This document shows positions 32,381 to 38,394 of a stretch of 38,394 nt of DNA, in pieces. This DNA comes from Crocosphaera chwakensis CCY0110 (GTDB taxonomy: Bacteria > Cyanobacteriota > Cyanobacteriia > Cyanobacteriales > Microcystaceae). A program made the translations under genes and the position numbers. The stretch spans positions 1-38,394 of the forward strand of contig NZ_AAXW01000047.1 in NCBI RefSeq assembly GCF_000169335.1, in the 5' to 3' direction. The first letter of the stretch is position 1. Each line of letters begins with the position of its first letter. Below the pieces are notes generated by a model. It ran no database searches and was not told the DNA's origin. It saw nothing but the letters and a program-made list of their open reading frames with translations.

Positions 32381-32533
32381 TTACAGTAAACCCCAAAAGT
32401 GTAATACCCCTTGACCCGTGACTAATTCCACGATTAAAGCGGAAAGAAAACCGATCATAGCTAGGCGGCCATTCCAGTTTTCAGCATAGCCTGTGAAGCC
32501 AAATTTTCCTTCGTTTTGGTTGTTGCTTTTCAT
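32381..32533 (-). CDS. hli: High-light-inducible protein (Hli/SCP), 50 residues
   Basis: A one-helix Lhc-like protein. Translation from ATG at 32533 begins MKSNNQNEGKFGFTGYAENW and continues NGRLAMIGFLSALIVELVTG, QGVLHFWGLL, then TAA. The chlorophyll-binding ExxNGRxAMxGF motif is exact (AENWNGRLAMIGF). Hli proteins bind chlorophyll and carotenoid at photosystem II assembly and protect against high light. The gene is short and easily missed. Its promoter carries a near-consensus HLR1 site (32558) and a TTGCTA-17-TACAAT box (32568-32596), so it is likely repressed by RpaB in low light. It faces the histidine kinase gene, 115 bp apart. Confidence 0.93.
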   Translation of the reverse strand: MKSNNQNEGKFGFTGYAENWNGRLAMIGFLSALIVELVTGQGVLHFWGLL

Positions 32534-32557
32534 GGGATTTAGCAGAAGATAGATAAG

Positions 32558-32575
32558 TCAGTAAAGTATTGTAAA
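32558..32575 (-). promoter_or_regulatory. HLR1-type (RpaB) binding site for hli
   Basis: On the minus strand TTTACAATACTTTACTGA: two direct TTTAC units with the HLR1 spacing (half-sites 10 bp apart). It matches the HLR1 consensus (G/T)TTACA(T/A)(T/A)NN(T/A)TTACA(T/A)(T/A) at all but two positions. It begins 25 bases upstream of the hli start and overlaps the predicted minus-10 and transcription start, where RpaB would repress. Confidence 0.65.
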
Positions 32576-32596
32576 TAAATATTAATATTTTAGCAA
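32568..32596 (-). promoter_or_regulatory. Predicted hli promoter (TTGCTA-17-TACAAT)
   Basis: On the minus strand, TTGCTA at 32596-32591, a 17-base spacer and TACAAT at 32573-32568. The start point would fall about 27 bases before the ATG, inside the HLR1 site. Sequence-based only. Confidence 0.5.
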
Positions 32597-32680
32597 TATC
32601 TGGGAAATTTAAGCGTAGTTGAAATCACACATAGAACCATTAATGGTGTTATTTTTCAACCACTCACTAACTTATACATC

Positions 32681-32703
32681 AAAGCTTACATGAAAGCTTA
32701 CAT
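32681..32703 (+). promoter_or_regulatory. 12-bp-period direct repeat AAAGCTTACAT
   Basis: Two exact 11-mers AAAGCTTACAT at 32681-32691 and 32693-32703. They contain TTACA cores 12 bp apart, and a third TTACA follows at 32711. The spacing differs from HLR1 (10 bp), so it may be a separate regulator's site. It precedes the 54-residue gene. Confidence 0.45.
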
Positions 32704-32760
32704 AGGCCCCTTACACTGGTAGTCAAGAACCATTGTCAATAAATTTTAGAGGACAAAACA

Positions 32761-32925
32761 ATGACTTGTGAGCAACTTCAACAATCTTATCAACAACAAC
32801 TGGTTAAAGCCGGTGTATCTCAGCACAAAGCAGAACAAGCAGCTAAAACCTTAAGTTTTCAAGAACTACAAATTATTGGCGAGATTTGGCAAGACTGGGG
32901 TAAAGTGGTTGCTCGTTTAGGTTAA
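32761..32925 (+). CDS. 54-residue conserved-looking protein of unknown function
   Basis: Short open frame with a proper ribosome-binding site (GAGG, 9 bases before ATG), a clear start (MTCEQLQQSYQQQLVKAG) and stop. The sequence continues VSQHKAEQAAKTLSFQELQI and IGEIWQDWGKVVARLG. It is predicted mainly helical, amphipathic, with tryptophans near the C-terminus. I do not recognise the family, but the ribosome-binding site, the direct repeat upstream and the biased codon use argue that it is real. It lies between hli and the pentapeptide-repeat gene. Confidence 0.6.
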   Translation: MTCEQLQQSYQQQLVKAGVSQHKAEQAAKTLSFQELQIIGEIWQDWGKVVARLG

Positions 32926-33042
32926 GTGTTAATCCTTTAACGTATAATATTTAGCCTGGTTGGGGTCAGTACTTCTCAATTTTCATTGACATCATTCAAA
33001 GATAAAATTAAAACAGTTAACCTTAAACAGATACAACCTAAT

Positions 33043-34302
33043 ATGACAATCCCTCCTGAGTCTTCTTCTGTTTCATCTTCAGAAGCTAATGGCAAAGAAG
33101 AGATTAACTCCTCACCCACATCCAATCCGACAAAAACCTCAGTATCATCTATCAATTTGGTGTCACCCCCAGAGTCACCAAAACCTTTATATCTCCAAGA
33201 AGTAAAATCCTCTAATCCTTGGTTACTTATAACGACCATTGGCGTTATGGGGATAGGGTTACTCTTACAGTTACCTTGGGTGGGGTTAACCAGTGCTATG
33301 GTTGCTTTAATCCTCTCTCTAAGGGTAATCCTTCCCTCTCTCAAAAATTGGTTTCTAAGATATCTCACCCCCGAAGAAAGAGAAACCTTAACCGGTTTTA
33401 CGGTTTTTGTTTTCTCTATAGCAGGCATTTTTTATTATTTAGGCATTTATCAAACCATTGGTAATTGGCTTAATCAGTTTAAATACGACGAGTTTGGCTC
33501 TTGGGCTGAGTGGGTTGGTGCTTTGGGGCAAATTATGATTGCTATTTTAGCCGTGTATGTGGCCTGGGCTCAATATGTTATCTCCAAAGACTTAACCCTA
33601 CAGCAAAATCGTATTACTCAACAACAAACCATTGATACTTATTTTCAGGGCATTTCCGATTTAGTTTTAGACGGAGAAGGAATGTTAGAAGATTGGCCTC
33701 AAGAACGTTCTATTGCCGAAGGAAGAACCGCATCTATCCTGACCAGTGTTGATGGGGTGGGAAAAGCTAAAATTTTACGGTTTCTCTCTCAATCACGATT
33801 ATTAACTCCGTTAATGCGAGATAGTCGTCTAGGAAGACCCATGTTAGATGGTGTTGGGGGTTATGCTGAAGATCGGGCTTATGGGGTACGAGTTATTAAT
33901 TTAGGGGTAATGTTAGCTGGTGCTAATTTATCTGGTCAAGATTTACGGTGGACTGATTTAAGTGAAGCGAATATGGTTCGTGCTAACTTAAGCGGTTGTG
34001 ATTTAGTGAAAGCTAATTTATCCCGTACCGTCTTGTATGACGCTAACCTCAAAGGGGCTGATCTCAAAAGCACTCGTTTATTCTATGGCTCCGTAGAAAC
34101 CGCTAGTCCACGCTCTAGAACCCATCCTCCTGATTATATTACTGGTGCCTATACAGGGGTGGTGATTGAAAACTGTAACTTGGCTGAGGTGAGAAATTTG
34201 ACCCCAGAACAACATTATTATTTATGTGCATGGGGTGGAGAACAGAGTCGTGCCACCATTCCAGGAGGGTGTCAGAGAATTCCTAATAAATTGGAACGGT
34301 GA
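33043..34302 (+). CDS. Membrane protein with C-terminal pentapeptide repeats
   Basis: About 419 residues from the ATG at 33043; a TTG at 32986 would add 19 residues and neither start has a good ribosome-binding site. A proline/serine-rich N-terminus (about 60 residues) is followed by helices near WLLITTIGVMGIGLLLQLPW, TGFTVFVFSIAGIFYYLGIY and LGQIMIAILAVYVAWAQYVI. A helical segment follows (LTLQQNRITQQQTIDTYFQG). The C-terminal part has about nine A(D/N)LxX repeats: AGANLSGQDLRWTDLSEAN, VRANLSGCDLVKANLS, YDANLKGADLKSTRL, a right-handed beta-helix. Such proteins are common in cyanobacteria; function unknown. A hairpin terminator follows. Confidence 0.85.
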   Translation: MTIPPESSSVSSSEANGKEEINSSPTSNPTKTSVSSINLVSPPESPKPLYLQEVKSSNPWLLITTIGVMGIGLLLQLPWVGLTSAMVALILSLRVILPSLKNWFLRYLTPEERETLTGFTVFVFSIAGIFYYLGIYQTIGNWLNQFKYDEFGSWAEWVGALGQIMIAILAVYVAWAQYVISKDLTLQQNRITQQQTIDTYFQGISDLVLDGEGMLEDWPQERSIAEGRTASILTSVDGVGKAKILRFLSQSRLLTPLMRDSRLGRPMLDGVGGYAEDRAYGVRVINLGVMLAGANLSGQDLRWTDLSEANMVRANLSGCDLVKANLSRTVLYDANLKGADLKSTRLFYGSVETASPRSRTHPPDYITGAYTGVVIENCNLAEVRNLTPEQHYYLCAWGGEQSRATIPGGCQRIPNKLER

Positions 34303-34306
34303 AGTA

Positions 34307-34333
34307 CCCCACTCTACTTCGTTGAGAGTGGGG
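34307..34333 (+). terminator. Terminator after the pentapeptide gene
   Basis: Perfect 9-bp stem CCCCACTCT/AGAGTGGGG (34307-34315 and 34325-34333) with a nine-base loop, 4 bases after the stop codon. The T tail is weak (CTTATT). It may serve both strands, since the lipoprotein gene converges at 34391. Confidence 0.7.
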
Positions 34334-34390
34334 CTTATTACCTTCAAGAACTGGTATTGTAATTTAACCTGAGTTCGGGAAACACTATAT

Positions 34391-34831
34391 CTAATCTTCT
34401 TGACAATAAGCATTCATTTCTGTTCCTAAATCTTGTTCTTTTTTACCCAGTTGTTGAACTTGTTGCTGCATTAATTTCGCGCTATCAATATCTTTATTAT
34501 TCAATGCAGCGACGAACTGACGAGTCGTATCTGCATTTCCTTGATAAATATCAGCGAATCCTTTTTGATATTCTTGTAATTGTTCGTCTTCTATATTTAA
34601 TTGTTTCATTTGTTGGGAAGTTTCTTCAAATAAATCTGCAACCTGTAAAACTTTTTTAATGTCAGTGGTTTGACGATAAGTTTCACTTTCTTCAGCCATT
34701 TTTTGGGTCAAAAGGATAATTTTTTGACATTGGGATATTTTAGTTTCAGCACAACTTATTAAGAATAAGTTCATCAAAACTGTTAATAGAGATAGCGTTG
34801 AAGCAAGAGACTTTTTTGTAGAAAACTTCAT
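34391..34831 (-). CDS. Cysteine-anchored lipoprotein with helical domain
   Basis: A 146-residue protein. It starts with a lipoprotein signal (MKFSTKKSLASTLSLLTVL, then MNLFLISCAET) with the lipid-modified cysteine in LISC. The mature part is helical (SQCQKIILLTQKMAEESETY, DLFEETSQQMKQLNIEDEQ, LQEYQKGFADIYQGNADTTR), rich in Q, E and K, with a terminal cysteine (AYCQED). I do not recognise a named domain. It follows the coiled-coil gene by 53 bp on the minus strand. Confidence 0.75.
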   Translation of the reverse strand: MKFSTKKSLASTLSLLTVLMNLFLISCAETKISQCQKIILLTQKMAEESETYRQTTDIKKVLQVADLFEETSQQMKQLNIEDEQLQEYQKGFADIYQGNADTTRQFVAALNNKDIDSAKLMQQQVQQLGKKEQDLGTEMNAYCQED

Positions 34832-34884
34832 AATGTTATGTTCCTCACTGTAATAGTAATTTCTTGAAAAAAATAGTGATGTTT

Positions 34885-35166
34885 TTATTCTTGTGAAGCT
34901 AGACTATTCACTAAAGTATGGATTAAATAAGTTAATTGCGTAAGTTGTTCTCTGGACTCTGTTTGTGCATCTACTAGGGTTTGAATAGATTCACTTAAAG
35001 CAAATATTTGATAACCTTGTTGTTGTATTTGTTGTTCTTGTTGTTGCATTTGTTCAACTAGATTTTCCATTTTTTCTGTTAAACTTTCCACAATTTCAGT
35101 GGTTGCAATAACTGTCTCTCCCATGCGTTCTAAAATTGTTTCTATTTTTGAGTTATTTTGAATCAT
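34885..35166 (-). CDS. Small coiled-coil protein
   Basis: A 93-residue, mostly helical protein with heptad character: ILERMGETVIATTEIVESLT, EKMENLVEQMQQQEQQIQQQ and ALSESIQTLVDAQTES. It has no signal peptide. Such short coil proteins (REQLTQL-type ends) are frequent in cyanobacteria, with unknown roles. It lies between galE (44 bp upstream) and the lipoprotein (53 bp downstream), possibly one transcript. Confidence 0.75.
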   Translation of the reverse strand: MIQNNSKIETILERMGETVIATTEIVESLTEKMENLVEQMQQQEQQIQQQGYQIFALSESIQTLVDAQTESREQLTQLTYLIHTLVNSLASQE

Positions 35167-35210
35167 TTTTATATAAATAATAAAAGTTTTTAGGAATTGG
35201 AATCAAGACT

Positions 35211-36215
35211 TTAGGAATTTCCGTGACGTTTTTGATGCCACTGCCAAGCATGATTTACAATTGTTTCAAGCTCAAAATATTGAGGCTTCCAACCTAAAAT
35301 AGATTTCGCTTTTTTACTACTTCCTACTAACATAGGAACATCCCCTGAGCGGCGATCGCTTTCTTTGACCAGAAAATCAATTTCTGTTACTTTTTTAGAC
35401 ATTTCGATCACTTGTCTAACAGAAAATCCATTACCATTTCCTAAATTAAACATTTCACTTTCACCCCCATCTAAAAGATATTCTAACCCTAAAACATGGG
35501 CTGATGCTAAATCATTAACATGAATATAATCCCGGATCGCAGTGCCATCAGGAGTATCATAATCTGTGCCAAAAATAAACAGATGGTCTCGTTTTTTTAA
35601 AGCAGTTAATAAGGCTAAAGGAATTAGATGGGTTTCGGGGGTGTGATCTTCTCCTAAATTACCAGATGGATCAGCCCCTGACGCATTAAAATAGCGGAAG
35701 ATAACGGATTTTAATCCATAGGCTTTATCAAAATCTTTGAGAATTTTTTCTACCATGTACTTACTAGAAGCATAGGGACTTAATGGATTATTAGGATGGC
35801 TTTCGGTCATAGGAATTTCTTGAGGCATTCCATAAATAGCACAAGTAGAAGAAAAGACAAACTTCTTAATATTGGCAGCCATCATCGCTTCTAATAAAGT
35901 TAACGTTCCCACTACGTTATTTTGATAATAAATACCAGGATCTTTAACTGATTCTCCTACCGCAATAAAAGCAGCAAAGTGCATGACAGCAGCAATATTT
36001 CTAGTAGAAAATAGTTCATCTAATAGAGGGCGATCATTCGTGTCTCCGACAATTAATTCAGTCTTTAAAACATCTTTAATAATTTCAGGATGACCATAAG
36101 AAAGATTATCAAAGACAATAACATTATAACCCGCTTTTTGTAAGGATAGAACGGCATGAGAACCGATGTATCCGGCTCCTCCTGTGACTAAAATTGTGGG
36201 TTTGCTATCAGACAC
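35211..36215 (-). CDS. galE: UDP-glucose 4-epimerase
   Basis: Interconverts UDP-glucose and UDP-galactose, supplying galactose for galactolipids and surface glycans. 334 residues. NAD-binding TGGAGYIGSHAV at 11-22; catalytic S/T in FSSTCAIYG (near 122-124); Y148 and K152 in SPYASSKYMVEKIL; sugar-binding RYFNASGADP and IRDYIHVNDLASAH. Typical GalE (short, bacterial). It is first of a minus-strand group with a coiled-coil protein and a lipoprotein, and divergent to the PPK2 gene (181 bp apart). Confidence 0.95.
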   Translation of the reverse strand: MSDSKPTILVTGGAGYIGSHAVLSLQKAGYNVIVFDNLSYGHPEIIKDVLKTELIVGDTNDRPLLDELFSTRNIAAVMHFAAFIAVGESVKDPGIYYQNNVVGTLTLLEAMMAANIKKFVFSSTCAIYGMPQEIPMTESHPNNPLSPYASSKYMVEKILKDFDKAYGLKSVIFRYFNASGADPSGNLGEDHTPETHLIPLALLTALKKRDHLFIFGTDYDTPDGTAIRDYIHVNDLASAHVLGLEYLLDGGESEMFNLGNGNGFSVRQVIEMSKKVTEIDFLVKESDRRSGDVPMLVGSSKKAKSILGWKPQYFELETIVNHAWQWHQKRHGNS

Positions 36216-36396
36216 AAGTTACTCCTAAACATAAGTTAAGAACGATTCTAACAGTGATCGCCCTTAATCGGTTTTACTTACTTAGGATAGGGCATTTTAC
36301 CCTTAAGAAAAGCCAAAATCAAGAATCGTTTTAGTCCATTGCTTCTATACTGGGAAGTCTATTCATATATCCCATAATACTTATTATTACTTAACC

Positions 36397-37890
36397 ATGT
36401 TAGATACTCTGGATCTCACATTAACCTTAGATAAAGAGACTTATAAGACTGAGATAGAAGTGTTAATGCGACAGTTGCGATCGCTACAAAAAGACTGTTG
36501 GGAACATAAACTACCAGTCGTCATTGTCTTAGAAGGTTGGGCTGCAGCAGGGAAGGGAAAATTATTACAGAAAACTATCGGTTATATGGACCCCCGTGGC
36601 TTTAACGTTCATCCCATTTTAGCAGCCACAGAACAAGAGAAAAAATATCCTTTTCTCTGGAGATTTTGGCATACTTTACCCCCAAAAGGCAGTATCGGCA
36701 TTTTTTACCATAGTTGGTACACCCATGTTTTAGAAGATCGATTATTTGGAATAGAAACAGATGGTAGTATTCCTTTGTTAATGCGAGATATTAATGCGTT
36801 TGAGAGGCAATTAGTAGATGATGGCGTAGCGATGGCTAAATTTTGGATACATTTGAGTCAAAAAGAACTCAAAAAGCGACTAAAAAAATATGCTTCGGAT
36901 GAGCTAGAATCGTGGCGTGTTCGTCCAGAAGATTGGCAACAGTCCAAACAATATGATCGCTACGCAGCTTTTGCTGAGGAAATGTTAACCTATACCAGTA
37001 CCGGTCACGCTCCTTGGACGTTGGTAGAAGGGGACTGTAAACGTTGGGCAAGGGTTAAGGTATTATCTCAAATTGTAGGGACGATTACCCAAGCGTTAGA
37101 TCGTCTAAGACTGCCAAAAACCGATATTCCCTCCTTACCCCCTCAAACAGAGTTACAACCCACAGAACCAGATTTTTTAGGAAAAATAGATTTAGGGTTA
37201 CATTTACCCAAGGATGACTATAAACAACGATTACGGGAAGCACAGGTTAAATTAAGAGAATTACAGTTACAAATTTTCAAAAAAAAGGTTCCTGTTTTAG
37301 TGCTATTTGAAGGATGGGACGCAGCCGGAAAAGGGGGAGCAATTAAACGGTTAACTGATACTTTAGATCCAAGAAGTTATCAAGTCCAGGCGTTTTCGGC
37401 TCCCACAACTGAAGAATTAAACTATCATTATTTATGGCGATTTTGGCGACAAATTCCACCCCAAGGAAGCATAGGAATTTTTGATAGAAGTTGGTACGGA
37501 AGAGTTTTAGTAGAACGGGTAGAAGGCTTTGCTTCGGAGTTAGAATGGCGACGCTCTTATAAAGAAATTAATGAGTTTGAAGCACAGTTAAGTGCGTCTG
37601 GATATGTCATCGTTAAGTTCTGGTTACATATCAGTTTTGAAGAACAATTAAAACGATTTGAAGACAGAAAAAATGATCCGTTTAAAAGCTATAAATTGAC
37701 GGATGAAGATTGGAGAAATCGAGAAAAATGGCCGTTATATTATGTCGCTGTTAATCAAATGATTGCCCGTACCAGTACCCCGTATGCTCCTTGGACAATT
37801 GTACCTGGAAATGATAAATATTATGCTCGCGTTCATGTCTTAGAAACAGTAATTCATGCTATTGAAACGGAATTGAAAAAACGGGGTTAA
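36397..37890 (+). CDS. Two-domain polyphosphate kinase 2 (polyphosphate:AMP phosphotransferase type)
   Basis: A 497-residue fused PPK2 (class II type), which uses polyphosphate to phosphorylate AMP or ADP. Domain 1 (about 15-235) has EGWAAAGKGKLLQKT (46-60), and its second motif is YHSWYTHVLEDR. Domain 2 (about 275-497) has the full set: FEGWDAAGKGGAIKRL (near 304) and FDRSWYGRVLVERVEGF. Domain 1 lacks the Walker-A aspartate (GWAAAG for GWDAAG) and the DRSWYGR acids, so it probably does not catalyse, as in the two-domain Pseudomonas enzyme. Both domains keep the TSTPYAPWT/TSTGHAPWT lid. The AMP-phosphorylating role is inferred from the architecture. Confidence 0.92.
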   Translation: MLDTLDLTLTLDKETYKTEIEVLMRQLRSLQKDCWEHKLPVVIVLEGWAAAGKGKLLQKTIGYMDPRGFNVHPILAATEQEKKYPFLWRFWHTLPPKGSIGIFYHSWYTHVLEDRLFGIETDGSIPLLMRDINAFERQLVDDGVAMAKFWIHLSQKELKKRLKKYASDELESWRVRPEDWQQSKQYDRYAAFAEEMLTYTSTGHAPWTLVEGDCKRWARVKVLSQIVGTITQALDRLRLPKTDIPSLPPQTELQPTEPDFLGKIDLGLHLPKDDYKQRLREAQVKLRELQLQIFKKKVPVLVLFEGWDAAGKGGAIKRLTDTLDPRSYQVQAFSAPTTEELNYHYLWRFWRQIPPQGSIGIFDRSWYGRVLVERVEGFASELEWRRSYKEINEFEAQLSASGYVIVKFWLHISFEEQLKRFEDRKNDPFKSYKLTDEDWRNREKWPLYYVAVNQMIARTSTPYAPWTIVPGNDKYYARVHVLETVIHAIETELKKRG

Positions 37891-38168
37891 TCCTTAACAA
37901 TTAATGATTCAATTGATCACTGGTCACTGATTACTAATCACTGAAAACGAGTTTCTAAAGCAAAGCTAATCTGAGTATAAAAAAGATTTAGGTATTGTTG
38001 ACAATAATATCAAGGAGAATTTAGAAATTTTTACGAAGGATAACGAATTTTTATCCTTCTAAGCTTGACTTTCATGGAATTTTACGTTTATATAAAATCT
38101 GTAATCTTACTCTCTGTTAATCTTACCGATTGTTTTTTGATTTTTCTTAACATAATGAGGAGTTCCCT
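37891..38168. other. Intergenic region after the PPK2 gene
   Basis: No gene. It includes a 9-bp inverted repeat (38035-38043 and 38051-38059, GAAGGATAA/TTATCCTTC) with a 7-base loop and, at its end, the GAGGAG ribosome-binding site of the next gene. Confidence 0.5.
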
Positions 38169-38394
38169 ATGGTATCTATCTTAAAAACTGTTGCAGCTAG
38201 TTCCCTAAGCACAATGATATTTGCTAGTGTTGCCAGTGCAGCATCATTTACCCCTGTTCAAGAGCAATCCTTTTCATTTGCTTCTTTAGGTGGTGATACA
38301 ACTCTAAGTTTCGATGGTTTTGATTCTAGTCTAGGGGAATTGATTGGTTTCAACATTGAACTTGAATTTGATGCTACTTTAAATAACACAGCTG
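38169..38394 (+). CDS. Secreted protein, 3' end outside the window
   Basis: The first 75 codons of a secreted protein. GAGGAG lies 7 bases before the ATG. The signal peptide MVSILKTVAASSLSTMIF ends at SVASAAS, followed by FTPVQEQSFSFASLGGDTTL, SFDGFDSSLGELIGFNIELE and FDATLNNTA. The FDGFDSSLGELIGFNIELEF part is characteristic of choice-of-anchor E type exported proteins, which in cyanobacteria often end with a PEP-CTERM sorting signal. The C-terminus is not in the window, so that is unverified. Confidence 0.75.
   Translation, partial: MVSILKTVAASSLSTMIFASVASAASFTPVQEQSFSFASLGGDTTLSFDGFDSSLGELIGFNIELEFDATLNNTA

Noticed and set aside
32681..32715. HLR1 site for the 54-residue gene
   Set aside because: The TTACA cores are 12-13 bp apart, not the 10 bp of HLR1; reported only as an unassigned direct repeat.

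Overview
The window is a low-GC cyanobacterial chromosome segment. It contains many HIP1 octamers (GCGATCGC), a split dnaE gene ending in an N-intein, sqdB for sulfolipid synthesis, a high-light-inducible (Hli) protein, a pentapeptide-repeat protein and heptamer tandem repeats. Taken together these fit a unicellular Crocosphaera/Cyanothece-like cyanobacterium; the genus is inference, the phylum is well supported.

Layout. 1-4850: two GT4 glycosyltransferases (the first runs off the left edge), endonuclease V plus a DUF423 membrane protein, then sqdB with a clear terminator. 4850-6211: a decayed stretch, a four-helix membrane protein, and a compact DUF2283/DUF4258-like pair that resembles a toxin-antitoxin module. 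6363-12685: core genes, namely dnaE-N with its split intein, an amidase converging on it with a 2-bp gap, dnaA, and def. 12801-19506: a small secreted protein, a DUF29 pseudogene with a palindromic repeat, gatB, a minus-strand operon (2H phosphoesterase, Ser/Thr kinase with a beta-rich C-terminus, immunity-like protein), and holA. 19519-22633: a decayed Sir2 deacylase, then a PAP2 phosphatase/GT39 glycosyltransferase operon. 22634-24628: a gene-poor region with a transposase remnant, a heptamer repeat, a FAS1 protein and a frameshifted unknown gene. 24816-28046: gpmA, a small exported protein, a BON-domain lipoprotein and an internally duplicated YflT-like stress protein. 28047-32533: a truncated CPA2 antiporter, a large hybrid histidine kinase, and a 50-codon hli gene behind a near-consensus RpaB (HLR1) site. 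32761-38394: a 54-residue protein, a membrane pentapeptide-repeat protein, galE with a coiled-coil protein and a lipoprotein, a double-domain PPK2, and the start of a secreted protein cut by the right edge.

Functional threads. Surface and envelope sugar chemistry recurs (two GT4s, GT39/PAP2, galE, sqdB). Replication and translation housekeeping genes (dnaE-N, dnaA, holA, def, gatB) are interspersed with small accessory genes. The stress and light theme clusters in 26-33 kb. At least six broken genes (DUF29, Sir2, transposase, CPA2 antiporter, an unidentified frameshifted gene and a possible small coil/membrane gene) show active gene decay in the intergenic gaps. I see no tRNA, rRNA, CRISPR array or intact insertion sequence. 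No single locus is clearly a new system. The least explained are the DUF2283/DUF4258-like pair, the kinase/2H-phosphoesterase/immunity-like operon, the 54-residue gene behind a 12-bp direct repeat, and the three 11-bp-spaced TGTCA half-sites.
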